From positions 1 to 64,000 of the forward strand of contig NZ_BOMB01000008.1 of the NCBI RefSeq assembly GCF_016861975.1: a DNA stretch of 64,000 nucleotides, written 5' to 3'. The notes beneath the pieces are model-generated. The model worked only from the letters and a program-made list of their open reading frames with translations. It had not been told where the DNA came from and ran no database searches. Every line of letters starts with the position of its first letter. The stretch's first letter is position 1. Position numbers and translations under genes: made by a program. This document shows positions 7,922 through 15,431 of this stretch, in pieces. The DNA comes from Actinocatenispora rupis. GTDB lineage: Bacteria; Actinomycetota; Actinomycetes; Mycobacteriales; Micromonosporaceae.

Positions 7922-9386
7922 TCGCCCGGCCGGCCGCCTGCGCGGCGTGCCGCCACAACCGGATCACCGCGTACGACCGCCACGGGCGGAACGCACCCGC
8001 CCGTACGGCCAGGGCCTTCGGCGCGTCCGGCAGGCCCAGCGCCGCCGCACCCCGCCGTACGCCGAGGTCGCCCTCCAGGAACGTGTCCGGCTCACCCAAC
8101 CCGCGCAGCATCACGTAGCTCACCGTCCACGGGCCGATGCCCGGCACCGCCAGCAACGCGGCCGCCACGTCCGCCGGCTCGCCACCGTTCAGGTCCACGG
8201 CACCCTCCGCGGCCAGCGCCGCCGCCGCCCGCAGCGCCCGCCGCCGCGCGTTCGGCATCGGGAGCAACTCGTCCGGCGCCTCCGCGACCGCCGCCGGCGT
8301 CGGGAACGTGTGCGTCAACCCCTCCGCGTCCACCCTCTCGCCCAGCGCCGCCGCCAGCGCGCCCAGGATGCTGCGCGCCGCCGCCACCGACACCTGCTGC
8401 CCCACGATCGCCCGGCACAGCATCTCGAACCCGTCCACCGACCGCGGCAGCCGTACCCCCGGCACGGCCGCAACATCCGCCCGCAGCGCCGGATCCGCAC
8501 CCAGTACGCCGTCGACCGCGTCCGGGTCCGCCGACAGGTCCAGCAGCCGCCGGCAGCGCGACACCGCCGGCGACAGATCCCGGACGTCCGCCAGATGCAA
8601 CGTCGCCGCCACGTACCCGTCCGCCGGCGTCAACGCCACCCAGCCCGCGCCGTGCGGCAGCCGCATCGCCCGCCGGTACGTCCCGTCCGCCAACCCCTCC
8701 ACACCCGGCAACACCCGCGCACCCAGGAACGCGAACAGCTCACCCGCCGCAAAAGGCTCCCGGTACGCCAGCCGCACCGGCACCGTCGTCCACCCCTGCT
8801 GCGGTACCACCGCCGTCGGCCGGCGCGCCGCCCGCAGCTCCGACGGAGTCCCGCCGTACACCGCGCGAACCGTGTCGTTGAACTGCCGGATGCTGCCGAA
8901 ACCGGCCGCGAACGCCACCTCCGCCAGCCCCAGCTCCGTCGTCTCGATCAGGATCCGCGCCGTCTGCGCCCGCTGCGCCCGCGCCAACGCCAACGGCCCC
9001 GCACCCACCTCCGCCGACAACAACCGGTTCAGATGCCGCTCCGTGTACCCGAGGCGTCGCGCCAACCCCGCGACCCCGTCCCGGTCCACCACACCGTCCG
9101 CGATCAACCGCATCGCGCGACCCGCCACATCCGCCCGCGCATCCCACTCCGGCGAACCCGGCGCCGCATCCGGCCGACACCGCATGCACGCCCGGAACCC
9201 CGCCCGCTGCGCCGCCGCCGCCGACCGGTAGAACCGGACGTTCATCCGCTTCGGCGTCTGCGCCGGGCAACTCGGCCGACAGTAGATCTTCGTCGACGTC
9301 ACCGCCGTGAAGAACCAGCCGTCGAACCGGCGGTCGCGGCTCGCCACCGCGCGATAGCAGTGCTCGAAGTCCGGGAGTGCGTTCAC
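7911..9386 (-). CDS. alkA: Ada-AlkA fusion: methyl-sensing AraC regulator joined to 3-methyladenine DNA glycosylase
   Basis: A 491-residue fusion. Residues 5-78 match the Ada metal-binding sensor, with four zinc cysteines C36, C40, C67 and C70 (IYCRPSCPAQ, ACMRCRPD); one would accept a methyl group from phosphotriesters. Next, about 85-185, is an AraC-type HTH (GYTERHLNRLL), then the AlkA N-terminal domain and the HhH-GPD glycosylase (LLAVPGIGPWTVSYVML, then FLEGDLGVR with the likely catalytic Asp). It should both sense damage and excise alkylated bases. GTG at 9386 fits the domain start; CAGGAT lies 7 nt upstream. It is followed directly by ogt and has an AT-rich repeat upstream. Confidence 0.9.
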   Translation of the reverse strand: MNALPDFEHCYRAVASRDRRFDGWFFTAVTSTKIYCRPSCPAQTPKRMNVRFYRSAAAAQRAGFRACMRCRPDAAPGSPEWDARADVAGRAMRLIADGVVDRDGVAGLARRLGYTERHLNRLLSAEVGAGPLALARAQRAQTARILIETTELGLAEVAFAAGFGSIRQFNDTVRAVYGGTPSELRAARRPTAVVPQQGWTTVPVRLAYREPFAAGELFAFLGARVLPGVEGLADGTYRRAMRLPHGAGWVALTPADGYVAATLHLADVRDLSPAVSRCRRLLDLSADPDAVDGVLGADPALRADVAAVPGVRLPRSVDGFEMLCRAIVGQQVSVAAARSILGALAAALGERVDAEGLTHTFPTPAAVAEAPDELLPMPNARRRALRAAAALAAEGAVDLNGGEPADVAAALLAVPGIGPWTVSYVMLRGLGEPDTFLEGDLGVRRGAAALGLPDAPKALAVRAGAFRPWRSYAVIRLWRHAAQAAGRASGG

Positions 9387-9451
9387 GCATCCGATCCTGA
9401 CACCGGGCCGGGGTGACGGCTCGCGGGTTTCGGACACGACCGTCAGCGCAG

Positions 9452-9513
9452 ATTGTTCAATTGTCTCATTGTTCAATTGTTCAACAGTGTCATTGTCCAA
9501 TTGTTGAACAATC
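9452..9513. repeat. AT-rich internally repeated hairpin element, copy 1
   Basis: About 60 bases built from repeated words such as ATTGTTCAATTGT, TGTCATTGTCCAATTG and TTGTTGAACAA, very poor in GC compared with the surroundings. Direct and inverted copies are mixed, so it can fold on itself. It lies in the 227-bp gap between the divergent alkA and ychF genes. Related sequence occurs near 42601 and 59124. Confidence 0.75.
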
Positions 9514-9613
9514 GAGTGGTTCCAGCAAAGTTGATCATGGCGGTGACCCCGCTGTACTCCAGCCCCGCCCGCTCCGCCCACCGCCCGATCGCGCACACGT
9601 ACACTGGCGCGCT

Positions 9614-10687
9614 GTGAGTCTCACGATCGGCATCGTCGGCCTGCCCAACGTCGGCAAGAGCACCCTGTTCAACGCGCTGACCCGGAACGAGGTCCTCGCT
9701 GCGAACTACCCGTTCGCGACCATCGAGCCGAACACGGGCGTCGTCGGCGTACCGGACGAGCGCCTGGGCGTACTGGCGGAGATGTTCGCGTCGGAGCGGG
9801 TGGTGCCGGCGACGGTGACGTTCGTGGACATCGCGGGTCTGGTGCGGGGCGCGAGCGAGGGTCAGGGGCTGGGCAACAAGTTCCTGGCGAACATCCGCGA
9901 GTCGGACGCGATCTGCCAGGTGATCCGCGCGTTCCACGACGACGACGTGACGCACGTGGACGGCCGGGTGTCGCCGCACGACGACATCGAGACGATCAAC
10001 ACGGAGCTGATCCTCGCCGACCTGCAGACCATCGAGAAGGTACTGCCCCGGTTGACGAAGGAAGCGAAGCTCCAGAAGGACAAGCAGGCCACCGTCGCCG
10101 CGGTCGAGGAGGCGAAGGCGGTCCTGAACGACGGCCGCACCGTGTTCGCCGCGGGTCTCGATCCGGAGCCGCTGCGGGAGCTGCACCTGCTCACCGCCAA
10201 GCCTTTCCTGTATGCGTTCAACGTCGACGAGGACCAGCTCACCGACGAGGACGCGAAGGACGGGCTGCGCAAGCTGGTCGCGCCGGCGGAGGCGATCTTC
10301 CTCGACGCGAAGATCGAGTCCGAACTCGTCGAGTTGCCGGACGACGAGGCGCTGGAGCTGTTGCAGGGCATGGGGCAGGAGGAGTCGGGCCTGTCGCAGC
10401 TGGCCCGGGTCGGCTTCAACACCCTCGGTCTCCAGACGTACCTGACCGCCGGTCCGAAGGAGTCCCGCGCCTGGACGATCCGCCGTGGCGCGACCGCGCC
10501 GGAGGCGGCCGGCGTCATCCACACCGACTTCCAGCGCGGTTTCATCAAGGCCGAGATCGTCTCGTACGACGACCTCATCGCGGCGGGTTCGATGGCCGAG
10601 GCGAAGTCCCGGGGTCAGGTCCGCATGGAGGGCAAGGACTACGTGATGAAGGACGGCGACGTCGTCGAGTTTCGCTTCAACGTCTGA
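9614..10687 (+). CDS. ychF: Redox-linked ribosome-binding ATPase YchF (OLA1/Obg family)
   Basis: A conserved P-loop NTPase of 357 residues that associates with ribosomes. G1 is GLPNVGKST, G3 is DIAGLVRGA, and the position of the usual NKxD contains FNVDED, the change that makes this family prefer ATP to GTP. A coiled-coil insertion (about 160-200) and a C-terminal TGS domain (about 275-357) follow in the family order. The GTG at 9614 is placed by the conserved N-terminus (SLTIGIVGLPNVGKS); TACACT ends 8 nt upstream and no ribosome binding site is seen, so it may be leaderless. It converges on a toxin gene with only 6 bases between stop codons. Confidence 0.95.
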   Translation: MSLTIGIVGLPNVGKSTLFNALTRNEVLAANYPFATIEPNTGVVGVPDERLGVLAEMFASERVVPATVTFVDIAGLVRGASEGQGLGNKFLANIRESDAICQVIRAFHDDDVTHVDGRVSPHDDIETINTELILADLQTIEKVLPRLTKEAKLQKDKQATVAAVEEAKAVLNDGRTVFAAGLDPEPLRELHLLTAKPFLYAFNVDEDQLTDEDAKDGLRKLVAPAEAIFLDAKIESELVELPDDEALELLQGMGQEESGLSQLARVGFNTLGLQTYLTAGPKESRAWTIRRGATAPEAAGVIHTDFQRGFIKAEIVSYDDLIAAGSMAEAKSRGQVRMEGKDYVMKDGDVVEFRFNV

Positions 10688-11264
10688 CCCCGGTCACGGG
10701 CGGTACGCGTCGCGTCGGTGTCGGGTGGAGTGGATCTCGACGGCATGCTTGGTCTCGTCGATCTTGAAGATGATCCGGTAGGTCCCACGGCGCGCGGAAT
10801 AGTAGCCGTCGAACGGTTCGTCCAGCGGCTTCCCGGCGCGTCGGGGATTCGTGGCGATGGTCCGCTCGATGGTTTCCAGCGCGGCGGCCGCGACGTCGAG
10901 TGGCAGGTCTTCGTACACGTTCCGCCGCACTCGGCGGGACAACAGCATGACGTACGGTTCGTTCTCGGCGGGGGTGCTCACCTCCGGTCTGGCGCCGTCG
11001 CTCGGCCAGTTCGGCGCGCACCTGGTCGAGTGGGACGGTGTCGCCGGCGGTGAAGTCTTCGCGGGATTCGCGGAGATCGGCGAGTGCGTCGGAGTCCGCC
11101 ATGACGTCGATCGTCTCCTGCAGCGACTCGTACTCCGCGACCGAGATGAGCATGACGTCGGCGCGGCCGTTCCGGGTGATGGTGAAGTGGTCGTGTTCGC
11201 GCGCGACGCGGTCGGTGAGCTCCGCGATGCGGGCCTTGGCCTCCGTGATCGGGATCGTCTCCAT
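10677..11264 (-). CDS. Phd/YefM-family antitoxin with no stop before the toxin gene
   Basis: Residues 1-97 are a clear Phd/YefM antitoxin: METIPITEAKARIAELTDRV, ITRNGRADVMLISVAEYESL, and a toxin-binding tail ending near VRAELAERRRQTGG. It should bind both the toxin and its own operator. Usual antitoxins stop about here, but this frame stays open for about another 98 codons, across the whole toxin gene and into the end of ychF, giving 195 residues. A TGA sits exactly at the expected place (within GGTGAGC near 10980) but in another frame. Either the extended protein is real, or a base was lost or gained near the end of the antitoxin gene. The first 97 residues are secure; the extension is not. 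Confidence 0.75.
   Translation of the reverse strand: METIPITEAKARIAELTDRVAREHDHFTITRNGRADVMLISVAEYESLQETIDVMADSDALADLRESREDFTAGDTVPLDQVRAELAERRRQTGGEHPRRERTVRHAVVPPSAAERVRRPATRRRGRRAGNHRADHRHESPTRREAAGRTVRRLLFRAPWDLPDHLQDRRDQACRRDPLHPTPTRRVPPVTGVRR
10694..10948 (-). CDS. RelE/ParE-superfamily toxin
   Basis: An 84-residue protein of RelE type, expected to cut mRNA at the ribosome or block growth when free of antitoxin. The C-terminal half has the family pattern (SARRGTYRIIFKIDE, then VEIHSTRHRRDAY), with an Arg-rich end suited to RNA contact. The ATG is at 10948; a GTG 11 codons upstream (10981) in the same frame is an alternative and would give 95 residues. It is on the same strand as, and downstream of, a Phd/YefM-type antitoxin, whose reading frame runs through this gene. 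It ends 6 bases from the convergent ychF stop. Confidence 0.85.
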   Translation of the reverse strand: MLLSRRVRRNVYEDLPLDVAAAALETIERTIATNPRRAGKPLDEPFDGYYSARRGTYRIIFKIDETKHAVEIHSTRHRRDAYRP

Positions 11265-11280
11265 GAATCCCAGCCTGTCG

Positions 11281-11302
11281 ACCGGTCAGAATTCTGACCA
11301 GT
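11281..11302. promoter_or_regulatory. Palindromic operator of the toxin-antitoxin operon
   Basis: GGTCAGAATTCTGACC (11284-11299) is a perfect 16-bp palindrome, extended to 22 bp with one mismatch. It lies 20 bases upstream of the antitoxin ATG. Phd/YefM antitoxins repress their own promoters through such palindromes, so this is the likely autoregulatory site (family knowledge plus position). Confidence 0.65.
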
Positions 11303-11354
11303 GGGCAGTCTCGGCGGTCCGGGGTCCGTCTGGTGGCGGACCCCGGCCGGTCGC

Positions 11355-11834
11355 TCAGGTGAGGACGAGCCAGCGGTGGCCGTCGAGGAGTTCGCGGGCC
11401 GCGTCGAGGTGGCCGGCGTGCGTGGCGGTCTCCGTGATGACGTGCAGGATCGTCTCCCGCAGGTCGGCGAGTCGCCAGTCGCCGAAGGCGTCGTCGGGCC
11501 ACCAGGCGGGCGCCCGGTCGAGCGGGGTGGCGGCGATGACGGCGTCCGCGGCGGCGATCTCCTGCCGGTACCCGTCGAGTACGGCGGCGGCGGGTTGGTC
11601 GTCGGCATGCCAGGCGTCCCCGGGCACGAGGAGGTCGGGGCGGCCGGCGGTGACGACGCGGAACCAGAGGCGTTCGACGTCGAGGCTGAGGTGCCGGACG
11701 AGGCCGAGGCAGTTCCAGCCGGAGGGCAGGACGGGGCGGCGCAGCGCGTCCTCGTCGAGCCCGTCGAGGGCGCCGAGGATGTGTTTCCGCTGGTCGCCCA
11801 GGCTGGCGAGCAGGGCGCCGGTCTCGCTGCTCAT
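11355..11834 (-). CDS. DinB/DUF664 family protein (mycothiol transferase-like)
   Basis: A 159-residue four-helix-bundle protein of the DinB superfamily. The three histidines expected to hold a metal are visible in NCLGLVRHLSLDVERLW, in the segment ILHVITETATHAGHLD and near it. In actinobacteria many members are thiol S-transferases that use mycothiol or other small thiols; substrate here is unknown. The ATG at 11834 is fixed by MSSETGALLASLGDQRKHIL and lies at the last copy of a 38-bp tandem repeat array. The start overlaps a TGA (ATGA) that ends a frame running through this array, so translation may be coupled to the upstream hydrolase. Confidence 0.85.
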   Translation of the reverse strand: MSSETGALLASLGDQRKHILGALDGLDEDALRRPVLPSGWNCLGLVRHLSLDVERLWFRVVTAGRPDLLVPGDAWHADDQPAAAVLDGYRQEIAAADAVIAATPLDRAPAWWPDDAFGDWRLADLRETILHVITETATHAGHLDAARELLDGHRWLVLT

Positions 11835-12061
11835 CGCGCGCCCCCGCCCAGCGTGGCGGATCTGGGCCTCATCGCGCGTCCCCGCCCACCGGTGGCGGGC
11901 CTGAGCCTCATCGCGCCCCCGTCCACCGTGGCGGTCTCGCTGCTCATCGCGCGCTCTCGCCCGACGTGGCGGTGTCGCTGCTCCTTGCGCGTTCTCGCCC
12001 ACCGTGGCGGTCTCGCTGCTCCTCGCGCGTTCCCGTCCACCGTGGCGGACCTGAGCCTCAT
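11831..12061 (-). CDS. Possible 76-residue repeat-encoded linker ORF
   Basis: The tandem array between the alpha/beta hydrolase and DinB genes contains an open frame of 77 codons. Its ATG (12061) overlaps the hydrolase stop (ATGA) and its own TGA (11831-11833) overlaps the DinB ATG. The product would be Arg/Ala/Thr-rich with imperfect repeats (AMRLRSATVDG, AMSSETATVDGG, AMRLRPATGGRG, AMRPRSATLGGG) and resembles no family I know. Because the repeat unit is not a multiple of three and it looks derived from the gene junction, it may only be a path for ribosomes passing from one gene to the next rather than a functional protein. Confidence 0.35.
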   Translation of the reverse strand: MRLRSATVDGNARGAARPPRWARTRKEQRHRHVGRERAMSSETATVDGGAMRLRPATGGRGRAMRPRSATLGGGAR

Positions 12062-12120
12062 CGCGCGCCCCGGCCCACCGTGGCGGTCCATCGCGCGTCC
12101 CCGTCTACGGCGGTACGCAG
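11831..12120. repeat. Degenerate 38-bp tandem repeats made from a gene junction
   Basis: Eight repeat starts (TCATCGCGCG or close variants) occur at about 11831, 11869, 11908, 11944, 11982, 12020, 12058 and 12088, spacing 36-39 bp except for the last. Each unit continues with a variant of CCCCGCCCACCGTGGCGG. On the minus strand several units contain CGCGATGAG, which holds both a stop (TGA) and a start (ATG). The outermost copies carry the real hydrolase stop (12058) and the real DinB start (11834). Confidence 0.85.
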
Positions 12121-12918
12121 CCAGTCGAGTGCGGCGGCGGCGTGGTGGAGTACGGAGATGTGGCCGTCGTGGGGGTGGAGCCGCAGGTCGGCGCCGGGTA
12201 CGTGGTCGGCGAGCCAGCGTCCGTGTCCGGCGGGGACGATCCGGTCGAGTCCGCCGTGCAGGAGCAGGACGGGCGCGGTGATGGTGGTGGGGTCGCAGCC
12301 CCAGGGCGCCACGTACGACAGGTCGTCGTCGATGAGCGCGCCGGGGCCGCGGGCGATCGCGGGCCGTACGACGGAGATGAGCCAGGACCACTCGCCGTCG
12401 AGCGCGGCGTGGTCGGCGGGTACGAAGCCGGGGTCGCCGTCCTCGGCGGTCGCGGTGTGGTGTTCCTTGGCGGTGCGGCCGGCGGCGGCGGCGCGCAGCG
12501 AGGCCGTACCGGCGGGGGACATGCCGGCGAACCAGTCGAGCCCGTCGGCGCCGTACGGGGCGAGGCCGGCGATGGAGACGGCGGCGGTGACGCGGTCGGG
12601 CAGCAGCGCCGCGCAGCCGAGCGCGAAGGTACCGCCGCCGGAGTGGCCGAGCACGGCGAACCGTTCGATGCCGAGCGCGTCGGCGACGGCCGCGACGTCC
12701 CCCGCCACCGACGCGACGGTATGGCCGGGGTGCGGGTCGGATCCGCCGTACCCGGGCCGGTCGTACGAGACGAAGCGCAGGCCGGGGGCGAGCAGCGGGG
12801 CGGGCGGGGTGCCGATGTTGGGGGTGCCGTGGTGCCAGAAGACGGCAGGCCCGTCGCCGCCGGTGTCGTACGCGTGCAGGGTGCGGCCGTCGGCCGACCG
12901 CAGATCGTGCTCCCGCAT
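12058..12918 (-). CDS. Alpha/beta hydrolase
   Basis: A 286-residue serine hydrolase. The nucleophile elbow is GHSGGG (Ser at about 93), the acid is likely Asp in GGLDRIVPAGH, and the base is His in HPHDGHISV. HHGTPNIGTPPAP gives the oxyanion-hole loop, and YDRPGYGGSDPHPGH is the usual following segment. No signal peptide is seen, so it acts in the cytoplasm; the substrate, ester or epoxide, cannot be told. ATG at 12918 follows GAGGAGG with good spacing. It is followed by the tandem repeat array and the DinB gene on the same strand. Its last residues (ATVGRGAR) are part of the repeat. Confidence 0.88.
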   Translation of the reverse strand: MREHDLRSADGRTLHAYDTGGDGPAVFWHHGTPNIGTPPAPLLAPGLRFVSYDRPGYGGSDPHPGHTVASVAGDVAAVADALGIERFAVLGHSGGGTFALGCAALLPDRVTAAVSIAGLAPYGADGLDWFAGMSPAGTASLRAAAAGRTAKEHHTATAEDGDPGFVPADHAALDGEWSWLISVVRPAIARGPGALIDDDLSYVAPWGCDPTTITAPVLLLHGGLDRIVPAGHGRWLADHVPGADLRLHPHDGHISVLHHAAAALDWLRTAVDGDARWTATVGRGAR

Positions 12919-13070
12919 GGTGAACCTCCTCGGTCGTCGCCGATACGTCGGCGCAGTGGGTCGCGTCTCGACATCCGTCGCCGGGAAATCGGTACGGTGC
13001 GGTTGTCGAGATCGTCGCGCCCGCTCCGACCTCGGGACGGCACATCGTCACACGTGAAGGGAGCCGGGCG

Positions 13071-13469
13071 ATGAAGTACCTGGTGTTGATCTACGCGAAC
13101 GCGCAGAGCTGGGGACATCCGATCTTTCTGCGTACGGCGGCGGGGCAGGCGCTGTCGGAGGACCGGCGCGCCGCGCTGGCCGCGGACCTGGACGCGCTGC
13201 TCACCGAGATCAACGACTCCGGCGAACTGGTGAGCGGCGCGGCGCTCGCCGACCCGGCCACCGCCCGGACCGTACGGTCGGCGGACGGGGGGCCGCTGGC
13301 CACGGACGGCCCGTACGGGGAGAGCAAGGAGCAGCTGGCCGGGTTCTTCCTCGTCGACTGCGCCACGCGCGAGCGGGCGGAGGAGATCGCCGGCCGCTTC
13401 CCCGAGGCACGGTACGGCGGCGCGGTGGAGCTGCGGCCGGTGATGGACCTCGGCGGTGAGGAGATGTGA
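13071..13469 (+). CDS. YCII/DGPF-family protein, partner of the ECF42 sigma factor
   Basis: A 132-residue YciI-like protein beginning MKYLVLIYAN and containing the DGPY version of the DGPF motif (LATDGPYGESKEQLAGFF). Such proteins are the conserved genomic neighbours of ECF42 sigma factors, and this one overlaps the sigma gene by 4 bases (GTGA). The biochemical role of DGPF proteins is not settled; they resemble small ferredoxin-like-fold enzymes. ATG at 13071 follows GAAGGGAG. It is the first gene of the two-gene unit and is transcribed away from the alpha/beta hydrolase gene. Confidence 0.88.
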   Translation: MKYLVLIYANAQSWGHPIFLRTAAGQALSEDRRAALAADLDALLTEINDSGELVSGAALADPATARTVRSADGGPLATDGPYGESKEQLAGFFLVDCATRERAEEIAGRFPEARYGGAVELRPVMDLGGEEM

Positions 13470-14686
13470 CCGAGGCGTCGGGGGACCTGTGGCGTCGGCT
13501 GGCGCCGCGGGTCCTCGCCGCGCTGGTGCGGCGGTACCGGGACTTCGACGCCGCCGAGGACGCCGCGCAGGAGGCACTGCTGGCGGCCGCACGGCAGTGG
13601 CCCGAGGAGGGCGTACCGGAGGATCCGGGGGCGTGGCTTATCCGGGTGGCGTCCCGGCGGCTCGTCGACGGGATCCGCAGCGACCGGGCGCGGGCCCGCC
13701 GCGAGGAGACGGCGGCCCGGCTGGAGTACCCGCCGGAGCCCGGCCCGGCCGGTGACGACACGCTGACCCTGCTACTCCTCTGCTGCCATCCCGCGCTGCC
13801 CGAACCGTCCCAGGTCGCGCTCACCCTGCGCGCCGTCGGCGGCCTCGGCACCGCGCAGATCGCCCGCGCCTTCCTCGTACCGGAGGCGACGATGGCGCAG
13901 CGGATCAGCCGGGCGAAGCAACGGATCCGGGCGGCCGGCGCACACTTCGACCCGCCGCCGCCGGACGAACTGCCGGACCGGCTGCGCACCGTGCTGCACG
14001 TGCTCTACCTGATCTTCAACGAGGGGTACACCGCGAGCGACGGTGCCGACCTGCACCGGGTCGAGCTGGCCGCCGAGGCGATCCGCCTGACCCGCGCGGT
14101 ACACGCGGCGCGGCCGGACGACGGTGAGGTCTCCGGGCTGCTGGCGCTGATGCTGCTGACCGACGCGCGCCGGCCGGCACGTACCGGGGCGGGCGGTGAC
14201 CTGGTGCCGCTGGCCGAGCAGGACCGCACCCGCTGGGACCGCGCCGCGATCGACGAGGGTACGGAGCTGATCACGACGACGCTGTCCCGCGCGCCGATCG
14301 GGGCGTACCAGATACAGGCGGCGATCGCGGCGGTGCACGCGGAGGCGGCGACGGCGGCGGAGACGGACTGGCCGCAGATCCTGGGCCTGTACACGCTGCT
14401 GGCGCGGCTGGCGCCGAACCCGGTGGTGACGCTGAACCGTGCGGTGGCGGCGGCGATGGTGCACGGCCCCGCGGTCGGACTCGCGCTGCTCGACGGTCTC
14501 GCCGACGACCCGCGGATGGCCCGCCACCACCGGCTCCCCGCGGTACGCGCGCACCTGGCCGAGCTGGCCGGCGACCGCGACGCCGCGCGGGCCGACTACC
14601 TGCTGGCCGCGCGCCTGAGTACGAGCCTGCCCGAGCAGCGGTACCTGAACGCCCGCGCCGACCGGCTGCGTCCGCCCGCTGGCTAG
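13466..14686 (+). CDS. ECF42-type RNA polymerase sigma factor with C-terminal helical (TPR-like) domain
   Basis: A 406-residue sigma factor. Region 2 is at the N-terminus (RYRDFDAAEDAAQEALLAA, GAWLIRVASRRLVDGIRSD), region 4 at about 105-150 (LTLRAVGGLGTAQIARAFL, ATMAQRISRAKQRI). The long C-terminal part (from about 165: VLHVLYLIFNEGYTASDG) is the helical extension typical of ECF42, used for activity instead of an anti-sigma factor in described members. No anti-sigma gene is seen nearby, which fits. Start GTG at 13466 overlaps the stop of the DGPF gene, so the two are co-translated. A TAGGAT -10 for the following gene overlaps its last codons. Confidence 0.92.
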   Translation: MTEASGDLWRRLAPRVLAALVRRYRDFDAAEDAAQEALLAAARQWPEEGVPEDPGAWLIRVASRRLVDGIRSDRARARREETAARLEYPPEPGPAGDDTLTLLLLCCHPALPEPSQVALTLRAVGGLGTAQIARAFLVPEATMAQRISRAKQRIRAAGAHFDPPPPDELPDRLRTVLHVLYLIFNEGYTASDGADLHRVELAAEAIRLTRAVHAARPDDGEVSGLLALMLLTDARRPARTGAGGDLVPLAEQDRTRWDRAAIDEGTELITTTLSRAPIGAYQIQAAIAAVHAEAATAAETDWPQILGLYTLLARLAPNPVVTLNRAVAAAMVHGPAVGLALLDGLADDPRMARHHRLPAVRAHLAELAGDRDAARADYLLAARLSTSLPEQRYLNARADRLRPPAG

Positions 14687-14713
14687 GATCCGACCGGACG
14701 ACGGGAGGGCGCC

Positions 14714-15406
14714 GTGCTGACGGAGTTCGCGGGGTTGTCGACGCCGCTGGTGGCCGACGCGTGCCTGCGCGCGGGCGTACCGCTGCGTGCCGCACCGGCG
14801 GGGATCGGGCCGGTCGTGCGCGGTCACCGGGTCGCCGGCCGGGCCCTTCCGGTACGGCATCACGGCAGCGTCGACGCGTTCCTGGAGGCGTACGGCCGGG
14901 CCGAGCCGGGTGACGTTCTCGTCGTCGACAACGGCGGCCGTACGGACGAGGCGTGCATCGGCGACCTGACCGTACTGGAGGCGCGTACCGCCGGGGTGTC
15001 GGGCCTGGTCGTGTGGGGCCTGCACCGCGACACCGCCGAACTGGTCGACATCGCCGTCCCGGTGTTCAGCTACGGCAGCCTCCCCGCCGGCCCGGTACGG
15101 CTGGACCCGGCGGGCCCGGAGACTCAGGTGTCGGCGCGGTTCGGCGGGCACCTGATCGTGCGGGACGACGTGGTGTTCGGCGACGACGACGGCGTGGTGT
15201 TCGTCCCCGCCGGCGACGTCGAGCGGACACTCGACGCCGCCCGGCGGATCCACCGCACCGAGCGCGACCAGGCCGACCGCATCCGCGCCGGGGACACGCT
15301 GCGCCGCCAGACCGCGTTCGACGAGTACCTGGCGCGGCGCGCCGACGACCCCTCGTACACGTTCCGGCAGCATCTGCGGCGCGTCGGCGGCGCGGTCGAG
15401 GAGTAG
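14714..15406 (+). CDS. RraA-like / HMG aldolase-family protein
   Basis: A 230-residue protein of the RraA/4-hydroxy-4-methyl-2-oxoglutarate aldolase fold. Marks are STPLVADACLRAGVPLRAAP, the long GDVLVVDNGGRTDEACIGDLTV segment (GG and D for metal or pyruvate binding) and VVFGDDDGVVFVPAGD near the end. Members are either divalent-metal aldolases of oxaloacetate-type substrates or regulators of RNase E; residues here do not decide, though the NGGR...D pattern favours an aldolase. Start is GTG at 14714 with GGAGGG at good distance. A TAGGAT promoter box near 14685 suggests its own transcript. Confidence 0.8.
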   Translation: MLTEFAGLSTPLVADACLRAGVPLRAAPAGIGPVVRGHRVAGRALPVRHHGSVDAFLEAYGRAEPGDVLVVDNGGRTDEACIGDLTVLEARTAGVSGLVVWGLHRDTAELVDIAVPVFSYGSLPAGPVRLDPAGPETQVSARFGGHLIVRDDVVFGDDDGVVFVPAGDVERTLDAARRIHRTERDQADRIRAGDTLRRQTAFDEYLARRADDPSYTFRQHLRRVGGAVEE

Positions 15407-15431
15407 CCGGGGGAGGTTAGTCTCCAGGACC

